Below are positions 27,409 through 37,600 of a stretch of 44,035 nucleotides of DNA, piece after piece. Both the position numbers and the translations under genes were made by a program. The notes beneath the pieces are model-generated. The model saw only the letters and a program-made list of their open reading frames with translations. It was not told where the DNA came from and did not search any database. Positions within the stretch are counted from its first letter, which is position 1. Each line of letters begins with the position of its first letter. The DNA is from Deltaproteobacteria bacterium (GTDB lineage: Bacteria > Desulfobacterota > Desulfarculia > Adiutricales > Adiutricaceae). The stretch lies in NCBI GenBank assembly GCA_031264145.1, contig JAISEK010000064.1, positions 1 to 44,035 on the forward strand, written 5' to 3'.

Positions 27409-29041
27409 CTAACAGCCCACTACATGGATTATGGCGTCATCGGGAAGGGTCTCGGTCTCCCAGGTTATCTTCCTGGACCATGGTTTTTTTGAGTCCCTGT
27501 CAAAGACCACCAGCCAGCCCTCCCTGGCCTGCCATCTGTCCATGTACGCCAGAAGCTGTCTCATGCTCGCCGGCCTGGAGTATCCTTTGGACTTCATCTT
27601 CAGCTCCATGGGATAGCGCTGCCTCCCATAACAGGCGCAGACGTCCACGAAGCCCGTGCCGGAGGCGAACTCCTTGACCAGCTGGACGGTCCCGTTGAAC
27701 GCTTTCTGCATGTACCCGAAGAGGGAGAATTGGGCGTCGCATTCCTGGTAGGCGAACCTGTTGGACATCTTGTCGCTGTTGCCGCTCCAAAAAATCTGAT
27801 AGTCCTTGAGAAGGCCGCTTATATCCGGGCCCTTGGGGCCCACATGGCGACCTTCCATTTCGATCGGCAGACTATCCTGGAATTCCATGGTCAACAGACG
27901 GACCATCACGTCGCCATAAATGCGGTTGGCAGGGGAATACCTTCCGCCAGTCAGCTTCCTGATCAGGCCTATGTCAAGGCAATGCTCTTGTCCGCAAGGG
28001 AAGAAGCCTGAACGTCGGGGCCAGCGCCGGTCAAGATGGGGACCAGGACACTTTTTCCCTGGGCTCCTGGGGACGGGCCATCAGGGAGTCGATATGCACG
28101 TTCATCTCGATCTTCAGCCTGTCGGCCGCCAGGTCAACATGGTCACCCGTGATGGGCCGCGTAAAATCCCTTCCCATTTGCCGGACTATGACGTCATGGG
28201 CCAGGGCGTTGACCAGCCAGGGCTGGCCATCGGTCCAGAACATGGCCTGTTCGACCGCCCCGTCCTCGAATGCCTGGCCAGTCTCCTCCGTATGCTGGCC
28301 ATAGAGTTCCCTTACGTCCTCCTGGGAAAAATTGGCCAGGGTAAAGGCCTCCGTGATGATATTGAAGGGACTTGAGGCGCCCAGGGACTCGGAGTCAGGG
28401 CGGATCCGGGCCTTGTAGTCGCGTATGTTGCGCAGGCCGACCAGGGCGATTGATCGTGGAAAGGGGACTTCATCTCTCTGGATATACCCGTCCCTCAGCT
28501 GGCTAAGACAAGAGACCAGGACGTCACCCGGGAGGGTATCTATTTCGTCCATAAAAATGAGAAGAGGTTTATCGAGTTTTTGACAGATAGTCTGCAGAGG
28601 AGACGATATTGAGTTGGTGATCGTGATATAGCCATCGTCAGGAATCTTTCCACTCCCCGTCAAACCGCTGGGATTTTCAGGGTTAAATACCGAAACACTC
28701 TTACAAATATTAATTAGGTTTTTTATACCAGATCCAATCATAGCTTGAATTATTATTTCCATAACCAATGGTGTCGAAGAAAATGAATTTGGTATTTTTT
28801 CCAGAGATTCAAGATTACAATAAAGCGCATAATACTTGTTTTCCTCATTTATTTTATCGGCCAGGGACATTATGGCGGTAGTCTTGCCGGACTGGCGGTG
28901 GGCGTGCAAAACGAAATAGCTTTTCGTGGCCATTAAATTCCCAATGTCTGCCGGGACTCTCTCAATGGCCGGCAGCATGTAGTGTTCGCCCGGGACACAG
29001 GGACCGGCGACGTTGAACGACTTTGGGGATAACCGTGCCAT
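27409..29041 (-). pseudogene. AAA_35-type ATPase fused to PD-(D/E)XK nuclease, split by one-base frameshift
   Basis: The first part (29041 down to about 28031) starts with FNVAGPCVPGEHYMLPAIER and has a Walker A of the form HRQSGKTT, Walker B LLIFMDEIDTL and RSIALVGLRNIRDYK. The second part (to 27409) contains DIGLIRKLTGGRYSPANRIY, then FVDV...YPMELK, the acidic/ELK core of a PD-(D/E)XK nuclease. They are in different registers. Removing one base from the A5 run (28052-28056, T on the plus strand) restores one frame of about 543 codons, with HIDSLMARPQEPREK continuing into CPGPHLDRRW. AGGAGGG precedes the ATG. Such proteins are expanded in some deltaproteobacteria and cyanobacteria, role unknown. 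It may be dead, phase-variable or a sequencing error. Confidence 0.85.
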
Positions 29042-31011
29042 GGGGCCCTCCTTGGTCCGCGGCTGGCAAGGCCCTTTCTGGCCTCCCCTGGCGCTGGGCC
29101 CCACCAGCGCCATGGACGCATGGGGGCTCCTCGGGCAGATATCGCCGACGTCCAGGATGCCGGCAAGGACATGGGGCATCACGCGGGGCCCTCCTGCGGG
29201 CCCAATGCCCAAGAAAGATGTCCCCCGCATGGGCAGATGCGGTTCCGTGGACCCCCATGTCATATCCAACCAGGGGGCGAACACGCTCTCGGACCCGATG
29301 GCCCCTCATGGCGCGGCCTGGGCATCGCCATGTCCCCCGCCCCTTGGCCAGGGACTTTCCACAGAATGCGGGAGGGCCCCGCGGACATGGCCTCAGGTCT
29401 ATCCTCAGGGGAAGTCCAGGCCAATGCCTCACCCAGACCTCTGGCTTGGCGTCCCTGTTCTTCATCGCCGCCTGGCGTATCCGACTGCTCCCGGGCCTGC
29501 CGCCGCGTCCCGTCGCCCGCGGCGCCGGGCCCCCAACCCCTGTCCCGGGGCGCAGCCTTCACAGCCAAGAACCCTCCTCCAGCCGAAGCCCCGCCCCATG
29601 GCCCCGGCCCCGTCGGCTGTCCGGCCACTTCGCGTGGACCATGGCTTGGTCCGGCCTCGCTGGCCGTGCCCTGGGGGCACCCTCCTTCGGCCGCCCCTTC
29701 CGTCCCGGGGGGTCCAATCGGCCTCGGTGGGCCACCTTGATCCCAATGCCCAGCCATGGGATCTCCCGCCAGGCCAGGGGGATCCTCGTCGCCACCGGAT
29801 CCGTGGACGGATCGCGGGCACCGTCGCCCGTCGGGGCCGTCCTCCGCTTGACGTGGCAACGTCGGCATCCTGGAGAGAGCATCCGCATCCAGGGAAAAAA
29901 CATCAGACAGCCCGCACTGAATAATCAGCCTTGCGGGGCAAGGGAGATCGAGATCATCGCCATAAAAACACATCGTGCTCCCAGATTGGCTGACGAGACG
30001 CTATCGTTGCAAGGTCACCGTCAATCAGGGAAACGATGGCTTTTCACCTGGCATACTGAAATATCTGGACGTAAATCAGGCTTCGCCAGTATGTGCCTAG
30101 CAGTAGGCGCAACGATTACTGGCGGCATAGGCATGGCTGACTTTAATTGACTCTTTGAGGCTACTTGTAATCCCGCAAGGCAAAACGGAAGATCTCTCAT
30201 GGTTGGCCAAAAAAGGGGGGGCCTTGTCCAGGACACGACATATTTCCTCCCTTCCTTTGCCCGATTATCGCACTTTTTTGCCATATTGGCAACGATCCCC
30301 ATGGGCCGCGACCCAACCGGGAAACACGGCTAACGGAAATGGCCTGGAGGCCTTGCCGCAAAAGGGCAACGCCTTCATGATCCAGCTTCAAGGCATCACT
30401 TTCCGCATAAGCACCGAAGACCCGGAAATAATGCCATGTAACTTTTAGCCCATAAAAAAAACGCCCGGGCTGCCCCCGCTATGGCGCAAAAGAGAGTTGA
30501 GGGCCAAAGAATCCAGGGCCTTTGGCCCTGGCGTCACCCCGGAAGCCGCCTGGAACACCGGAAGGGGGGGCCTTGAAGAAGGCGCGGCCGGGAACGTCGG
30601 AAAGGCCGACCCAAGAGACAGGACGGACGACATCAGCGAGGCCGGCCGGGAGCCGCGGCTTTCCGGCGCGAACGGACAGGGCGGGGGGTGGCCCGACTGG
30701 GGGGGCCATGGCGGCCGCTGGCCCCCAGGACAGCCGAGCGGCATGGATGGCCGGCCAGAATCTCCCCGCATCCGGCCACTCGGGACAAGGAACGAAGGCC
30801 AGGAGAGGGTCCGCCCCCTTCCTGGCCTTTGCCCGAAAAACCGCTCCCCGGTCATGGCCCAGTGGCGCCTGGCGACGACGGGGGCGCAGGGCCTGCGGGG
30901 CCGCTGGCCCTCCCTTTTGGGGTCCCGCCTGGCCATGGCCTCAGAGCCCGCGGGGCCGTCCCGGCCCGCCCCGCGGCCGCCCGGGGGGACTCTAGGCCCC
31001 CCGGGCGGCCG
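29042..31011. other. Two-kilobase spacer without supported genes
   Basis: 29042-29880 and 30480-31011 are GC-rich with long overlapping low-complexity frames in several registers. 29880-30440 has near-balanced composition and looks like old coding sequence, but no frame with a start signal or a recognisable family was found. An A8 run at 30463 follows a short GC hairpin region on the minus strand and might terminate a transcript leaving the Sel1 genes. Coding capacity for so long a stretch is notably absent. Confidence 0.5.
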
Positions 31012-31860
31012 TCAGTGCTTTTGCTCCCCCTCCAGGAGCCTGATGTTCTCCATGGCCTGGGGAAAGCCCAGGTCGGCCGCCTTGCGCCACCACCCGATGG
31101 CCTGGGCGGCGTCCCGTTCCACCCCCTTGCCCTCGATGTAGGCCACCCCCAGGTTGAACTGGGCCTCGGCCACGTCCTGCTCGGCGGCCAGGCGCCAGTA
31201 GTGGACGGCCATGGCCTGGTCGGCCGGCAGGCCCAGGCCCGTGTTGTAGGCGTTGCCCAGGTTGTGCTGGGCCATGGCCAGGCCCTGGTCGGCCGCCTTG
31301 CGCCACCAGCCGAGGCCCTCGGCCAGGTCCTGCTTGACCCCGACCCCGGTGTACAGGGCCGAGCCCAGGTTGGTCTGGGCCAGGCCGAAGCCCTGCTCGG
31401 AGGCCCGGCGCCAGTAGGCGATGGCCCGGGGCTGGTCGGCCGGGAGGCCATCCCCGCTGAAGAGCAGGAGGCCCAGGTAAAAGAGGGCCGCGGTCAGGCC
31501 CTGGTCGGCAGCCTTGGCCCACCACTCGGCGGCCTTCGCGGAGTCTCGCTCGACGAAGGTCTCCCCCGAGTAGTAGGCCCCGCCGACCGTGAACTGGGCC
31601 AGGGCCAGGCCGGCCTCGGCCGCCCTGGAGAACCAGCCGAAGGCCTCCTTGAGGTCCTGGGCCACCCCGCTGCCCTCCAGGAAGGCCTGGCCCAGGTTGT
31701 ACTGGGCCTCAGGCAGGCCCTGGTCGGCCGCCCGGCGCCACCAGACTACGGCCTGGCCGTCATCCTTCTCCGTCTCCTGGCCGAGGAAGAAGGCCTGGCC
31801 AAGCCTGAACTGGTCCATGGGGTCCCCGGACCGGGCCGCTTCCTTTAGCTGTTCGATCAT
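31012..31860 (-). CDS. Sel1-repeat protein, about seven repeats
   Basis: 282 residues built almost entirely of Sel1-like (TPR-related) units of 36 residues, each of the form AxxGxxxAQxxLGxxYxxGxGVxxDxxxAxxWWRKAA. Seven complete units and a partial eighth (FPQAMENIRLLEGEQKH) are visible. There is no signal peptide, membrane segment or enzyme domain. Sel1 arrays form solenoids that scaffold protein-protein interactions. It lies 69 bases after a 653-residue Sel1 protein on the same strand, so the pair is probably an operon. No interacting enzyme is encoded beside them. Confidence 0.93.
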   Translation of the reverse strand: MIEQLKEAARSGDPMDQFRLGQAFFLGQETEKDDGQAVVWWRRAADQGLPEAQYNLGQAFLEGSGVAQDLKEAFGWFSRAAEAGLALAQFTVGGAYYSGETFVERDSAKAAEWWAKAADQGLTAALFYLGLLLFSGDGLPADQPRAIAYWRRASEQGFGLAQTNLGSALYTGVGVKQDLAEGLGWWRKAADQGLAMAQHNLGNAYNTGLGLPADQAMAVHYWRLAAEQDVAEAQFNLGVAYIEGKGVERDAAQAIGWWRKAADLGFPQAMENIRLLEGEQKH

Positions 31861-31929
31861 GGCGATCTTCCTCGCTGTGGCGGCGCGTGGCCGCCTGGTA
31901 ACTTGGTGGCCCTCCCCCGGGCTGGGCCT

Positions 31930-33891
31930 TCAGGACTGGAGGGTGGGCCGCCCCACCTCGGCCAGCCGCTCGTCGGCCATGGCCACGCCCTTTTGGGACG
32001 CGCTGGCCCACCAGGCCCTTGCCTGGTCGAGGTCCCTGGGCACCCCGTGCCCGTAGGCGTAGGCCACGCCCAGGTTGTAGGCGGCCAGGCCCAGGCCGGC
32101 CTCCGCGGCCTTGGCCCACCAGTGGACGGCCTGGGAAAAGTCCTGCTCCGCCAGCCCCCCCTGCCCGTAGGCGTTGCCCAGGTGGTACTGGGCCTCGGCC
32201 ACGCCGGCATGGGCGGCCAGGGAGAACCAGTAGAGGGCCTCCTTGGGCTCGACGCCCTTGACCTGCCCGCCCATGATGGCCAGGGCGTAGTTGTGCTGGG
32301 CCGTGGGGTCGCCCTCCCTGGCCGCCTCGGCCAGGAGGGCCAGCCCGGCGGCCTCGTTCCTTGTCACCCCCAGGCCGTTCATGAGCGCCTGGCCCATGCT
32401 GGTCTTGGCCTGGACTATGCCGGCCTTGCTCGCCTTGAGGAACCAGGCGAAGGCCTCGGCCTCGCTGCCGGGGCCCTTGCCGGAAAGGAAGAACAGGAGC
32501 CCGTAGTTGTACATGGCCAGGCCCAGGCCGCCCCGGGCCGCCCTGCCCCACCACTCGGCGGCCTTGTCGTCGTCGGGCGGCCCGCAGTAGCCGTTGTGGA
32601 AGTAGTCCCCGGCCTTGAACATGCCCCACAGCGAGCCCAGCTCGGCGGCCCTGAGCCAGCACCCCAGGGCCTTGCCGAGATCCTTGGGCCGGCCGTTGGC
32701 CATGGCGTGGACGTCCCCCAGGGTGACCAGGGCCTCCGGGATGTCCTGCGCGGCGGCCTTTTCCAGCCAGCCGGCCCCGGCCTCGGGGTCCCTGCCCGTC
32801 CCCAGGCCCCCCAGGAGGGCCTCGCCCGCCTTCAGCTGGGACAGGCCGAGCCCGCTCTCGGCGGCCTCGAGGAACCAGCGGAAGGCCTCGGCCAGGTCCT
32901 TGCCCACTCCCAGCCCGGTGGCCAGGGAGGTGGCCAGGTTGTGCTTGGCGTAGGGCTGGCCGGCCGCGGCGGCCTTTCGCCACCAGGCCAGGGCCAGCGA
33001 CTGGTCCTGCTCCACCCCGTGGCCCAGGTGGAACATGTCCCCCAGCCGGCGCATGGCCTCGGGATGGCCATCCCCGGCCGCCTCCCGGTAGAGCCGGAGC
33101 GCCTCGCCGAGGTCGGCCTCCAGGCCGCCCTCGGCGATCTCGTAGGCCAGGCCCAGCATGTACCTGGCCTCCGGCAGCCCCAGCTCGGCCCCCCTGCGCC
33201 AGTACCTGACCGCGCCGGGGGAGTCGACGGGCCCGAAGTCGCCGAACTGGAGGGCCTGGGCCATGCGCAGGATGGCCTCCGGGAAATCCATCTCGGCCGC
33301 CCGCTCCCACCAGTACCGGGCAATCCGGGCGCTCCGCTCGACCCCGTCCCCCTCCTCGAAGGCCTTGGCCAGGAAGAGGAACGACTCGGCGTAGCCCTCC
33401 TCGGCGGCCAGCTTCCAGAGCCGGACGGCCTCCCAGGGATCGGCCTCCAGGCCCAGGCCCTTGTAGTGGGCCGAGCCCAGATCGTTCAGGGCCTTGGGGA
33501 CGCCCAGGTCGGCCCCCCTCCGCCAGCAGTCCACGGCCTTGGCCAGGTCAACGGCCGTCCCTATCCCGAAGAAATGGTGCTCGCCCAGCTTGGGCCAGGC
33601 CTCGTCCAGCCCGGCCTCGGCGGCCTGGGCCATGAGCCTGAAGGCCTCCTCCTCGTCCCGCTCCACCCCCTGGCCCGACCCGTAGGCCAGGGACAGGTTG
33701 TAGAGCGACTCGGCCTGGCCCGCCCTGGAGGCCTCCCGCCAGTACTGGACCGCCCTGGCCTGGTCCAGGGGCAGCCCGAGGCCCCGGAACAGCCTCTCGG
33801 CCAGCAGGTGCTGGGCCCGGGCCTCCCCGGACTCGGCGGCCCGCTCCAGCGCCCGGAGGCTCTCGGGTGACTTGTCCTTGTCTTCTTCCAA
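31930..33891 (-). CDS. Large Sel1-repeat protein, about seventeen repeats
   Basis: 653 residues, nearly all Sel1 units: about seventeen 36-residue repeats plus a partial last one. Units near the N terminus are the most diverged (NLSLAYGSGQGVERD, KLGEHHFFGIGTAVD); the C-terminal ones are closest to consensus (NLGVAYAYGHGVPRD). The short N terminus MEEDKDKSPESLR is charged and not a signal peptide, so the protein is probably cytoplasmic. The array is long enough for almost two turns of superhelix. The start ATG is the first codon of the solenoid frame. It precedes the smaller Sel1 gene and the repeats of the two proteins look related, so duplication is likely. Confidence 0.93.
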   Translation of the reverse strand: MEEDKDKSPESLRALERAAESGEARAQHLLAERLFRGLGLPLDQARAVQYWREASRAGQAESLYNLSLAYGSGQGVERDEEEAFRLMAQAAEAGLDEAWPKLGEHHFFGIGTAVDLAKAVDCWRRGADLGVPKALNDLGSAHYKGLGLEADPWEAVRLWKLAAEEGYAESFLFLAKAFEEGDGVERSARIARYWWERAAEMDFPEAILRMAQALQFGDFGPVDSPGAVRYWRRGAELGLPEARYMLGLAYEIAEGGLEADLGEALRLYREAAGDGHPEAMRRLGDMFHLGHGVEQDQSLALAWWRKAAAAGQPYAKHNLATSLATGLGVGKDLAEAFRWFLEAAESGLGLSQLKAGEALLGGLGTGRDPEAGAGWLEKAAAQDIPEALVTLGDVHAMANGRPKDLGKALGCWLRAAELGSLWGMFKAGDYFHNGYCGPPDDDKAAEWWGRAARGGLGLAMYNYGLLFFLSGKGPGSEAEAFAWFLKASKAGIVQAKTSMGQALMNGLGVTRNEAAGLALLAEAAREGDPTAQHNYALAIMGGQVKGVEPKEALYWFSLAAHAGVAEAQYHLGNAYGQGGLAEQDFSQAVHWWAKAAEAGLGLAAYNLGVAYAYGHGVPRDLDQARAWWASASQKGVAMADERLAEVGRPTLQS

Positions 33892-33962
33892 TGCTGCCCT
33901 CTTCGACTAGATCACAGGCGCCTTGGCGGCCGTCGGGCCGGCTTTCCCCCGGCCCTGGGCGG

Positions 33963-34258
33963 GGAGGCTTCTTTCTGTTTTGTTATTATCAAATTAGAAC
34001 AATAACGGGGCGTCACCTGGCCGAGTGCCCAGGGAAACCGGCCATCGATACCGAGAAAGACCACGTGGCCCTGACGCCGCTGCCGGGGCCGACTGGATGG
34101 CCGCGGCCGAAGTGGCCGGGAATGGGCCCGCCCTTGGCGCCCGCCCCCCCGCGGGACCCAAGACGACCATCCCGTCCCTCTTCCCAGGGCCGCCCGGCCT
34201 GGAAGGCGCGGCGGGGGGCGTGGAGACTTTTTTCTATTTAGATATTATCAGAATTATA
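33963..34258. repeat. Diverged 37-bp AT-rich motif repeated in a GC-rich spacer
   Basis: 33963-33999 and 34221-34258 align as GGAG.CTT.TTTCT.TTT followed by ATTATCA.A..A, 258 bases apart in the same orientation. Both are AT-rich blips in otherwise GC-rich spacer (33892-34690), and could be duplicated promoter or binding sites. No other gene is supported in this spacer. Confidence 0.5.
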
Positions 34259-34411
34259 TAAACATGGCATCGGGCCAGGGGGGACGGGCTGGGCGGCTGG
34301 CCGGAAAAGCGGGAGACGGGGCCCGGCCGCCCCTGGCCCGAGATGGGGGCGGGGAGGCCGGCCTTGCCCCTGGGCAGGACGGGCGGCGTCCCGCCTGCCG
34401 GGCCATTTCCC

Positions 34412-34440
34412 TTGTCCGAAGACCCGTTAGCAAGTATAAT
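34412..34440 (+). promoter_or_regulatory. Sigma-70 promoter for the large envelope protein
   Basis: TTGTCC (4/6), 17-base spacer, TATAAT (6/6). Expected start about 34447, about 244 bases before the ATG at 34691. Confidence 0.7.
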
Positions 34441-34690
34441 GGAAACAAAGGGCATTAATCAAGCCTCATCGCCGGGGACTGGACCACATGGGGCCCAGCC
34501 TTAGCGGCCTTGGGCGGCCGAGGGCCCAGGCGACGCCAGCGGGGGACGGGCCGGCATCTCGCCGATCCCGGCCCCGCCATCTTCCTTGCCCCCGGCCCGA
34601 AAGGGCCAGGGGAGCCCGCCTCCCCCGCCCGGGGCCAGGTGACCGGCCACGGGCGGGGCCCCCAGCCCAAGAAACATTAAGGGTGCGCCA

Positions 34691-37600
34691 ATGAGATATC
34701 TTGCCCTCGTTCTGGTTCTTCTAGCCGCCGCGATCCCGGGGCCGGCCCAGGCCAGGCCCCTGGCCGAGACCGGGGCCCCTCCCGAGCTGGCCGCCTGGGC
34801 ACCCTGGGTCCTGTACGGGCAGGAGGAGAAGCTCTGCCCCGACAGCCAGGCCCTGGGCGGCGGGTGCGTCTGGCCCATCAGCCTGAGGCTGGACATAGGC
34901 CGGGACGGCGGCACCTTCGAGGGCCAGTGGGAGATACGGGCCGAGAAGGACGTCGTCCTGCCCGGGCAGCCAGGCGCCTGGCCCGGGGAGGTCACCGACA
35001 GCCACGACGGAGCCCCGGCCCGCCCCCTCGCGGTCACGGGCCGGGGCTCCCCGGCGGCCAGGCTGGCCCCCGGCCGCCACAGGATCAGCGGGAGCTTCTC
35101 CTGGAAGGAGCGGCCAAAGACCCTGACCCTGCCCCTGGGCCCCATCTACGACATCAGACTGTCGGGCGCGAGCCAGGGCTTCCCCGTCCTGGACGAGGAC
35201 CCGCCCTCGGGCACGGCCAGCCTCTGGCAGGACGACAAGGCCAGGGACGCGCCGGCCCAGGCCGAGGAGGAGCGGCCCCCGGCGCCGGTCCCCGGGTCCC
35301 CGGACGGCCTGACCGTCCGCCTGGACAGGCTGCTCATCGACACCCAGCCCATGACGATCATCACCAGGGCCAGGCTCACGGTCAGCGGCTCCACCAGGGA
35401 GGAGACGATCGGCGGCCTCCTTTTGCCCGGCTCGACCCCCACGGCCCTGTACTCGCGGATCCAGTCCAGGCTCACCGCCGAGGGTCTGAGGATCCAGCTG
35501 TCCCCAGGGGTCCACGACGTGTTCGTGGGCGCCAGGCTGGACGGGGAGGCCCTCGAGGTGGGCCCGGTCGGCCCCGACCACGGCCAGGAGCTCTGGACCT
35601 TCGTCCAGCAGCCCAACCTCCGGCAGGTGGAGATCTCCGGCGCCCCGCAGATTGACGTCTCGATGGTCGATCTGCCCTGGGGCCCGGCCTACCCCCTGGG
35701 CAACCTCCTGGACGACGACGGCCGGCCCCTGGCGCTGGATCTGTCCGGCCTGCCCATCTACGAGCTCCAGCCGGGTGACGGCCTCTCGTTCCAGGTCCTC
35801 CGCCGGGGCGACCCCGAGCCGGGCCCGGACCAGCTGGCCCTCGGGAGGGAATGCTGGCTGGACTTCGGCGGGGCCGGGCTGTCCTGCCGGGACCAGCTGG
35901 ACGCCCGCATGAGCCGCCAGTGGTTCCTGGCCGTGGAGCCCCCCTTCGAGCTGGGCCAGGCCAGCCTCAACGGCCAGCCCCAGGTCCTGACCTGGCAGGA
36001 GGACTCCCAGGGCCGCAGGGTCCCCGGCCTCCAGCTGAGGCAGGGCCGGGTCGGCCTCACGGCCGACCTCCGGGTGGCCGACTTCCGGGGGCTCGTCCCG
36101 GCCTCCGGCTGGGGCCAGAACCTCTTCTCCACCACCCAGCGGTTCAACCTGCCGCCAGGCTACGAGCTGTTCTACGTCTCCGGGGCCAAGGCCTTCGACC
36201 AGAACGGCTTCGCCGTCTCCTGGTGGGATCGCTGGACCAACCTGGACCTCTTCATCGTCCTGGCCGTCATCCTGTCGTCCTTCAGGCTTCTGGGCCCGCG
36301 CTACGCCGTCCTGGCCGCGGTGGCCCTGGCCCTCTCCTACCACGAGCTGATGGCCCCCAGGCTGGTCTTCCTCCACGTGCTGGGCGCGACCGCCCTCCTG
36401 TCGGTCCTGCCCGGCCGCGGCAAGGCCAGGTTCCTGGCCCGGGCCTGGAGGCTCGCGGCCTGCGTGTTTTTGGCCATAGTGACCGTCGTCTTCGCCATCC
36501 AGGAGGCCAGGGTCGCCATCTACCCCCAGCTGGCCAGGGTCTCCCTGTCCCGCTCGTCCTGGGGCTACCCCCTGACCCAGAGCTGGTCCTACCGGGGTTC
36601 CTTCGTGCCCCTGGGCGCCGCCTCCTACTCCTCCGTCTACGACGAGCCTGTCACGCCGGATGAGGCCTACGACGACGACTACTACGAGCCCAGGCAGAGC
36701 AGGCAGAGGAAGATGGCCGCCGACGAGGTCATGGGCGACCTTGCGATGGCCCCCCGCCCGGCGCAGGCCGCGCCCATGGACAAGTCCGCCGAGCGCCAGA
36801 ACAGCCTGATCATGACCGCCCCGGAGGCCAAGGCCCAGAACTCCCTCCCCAGGCCGGACTGGGAATTCAGGACCATCTTTCTCGACTACAACGGCCAGGT
36901 GGCCAAGGACCAGACGGTGGGCCTGGCCCTGATAGGCCCGAGGGTATCGTCGGTTTTGTGCTTCCTGAGGCTCGTCCTCATGATCTGGCTGGTCCTGGCG
37001 GTCATCTCGGCCAGGGGGGCCATAAGGTTCGGCGGCCTCCTGGGCGGGATCCTGCCCAAGGCCAAGGCGGCGGCGGCCCTGGCCCTCCTCGCCGGCGCGC
37101 TGCCCCTTCTCCTCGCCGGCGAGGCCCGGGCCCAGGCCGACTGGGCCGGCTTTCCCTCCCCCGAGCTGCTGGACGGCCTCAGATCGAGGCTCCTGGAGCG
37201 GGCCGACGAGACCGTCCCGGGCCTCCCGTCCCTGGCCCTTTCCTCGCCCGGCCCCGGGACCCTGCGCCTCTCGCTCTCGGTCCAGGCCGCAAGGGAAAGC
37301 CTGGTGGCCCTGCCCCGGCTGGACCCGAAGGTCTTCCAGCCGACCAGGCTGTCCGCCGAGGGCCTGGGGGATCTGCCCATCCTGGCCACCGAGGGGGGCG
37401 AGAGGGTGGCCCTGGTGCCCGGGGGGATCCACGAGCTGGTCTACGAGGGCCGCCTGGCCGACGCTGCCTCCTTCCAGATCTCCTTCGAGGGGCGGCACGT
37501 CCCCGGGCGTGTGTCCCTCGAGGGCCTGCCCCTCTGGCGCCTGGCCGGCCTGGACCGCAACGGCGTCCTGGGCGGCCGGTCCCTGTTCGTCTACACCGGC

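Noticed and set aside
30021-30302. 93-codon minus frame in mixed-composition spacer
   Set aside because: No recognisable family or start context; may be decayed sequence but is not supportable as a gene.
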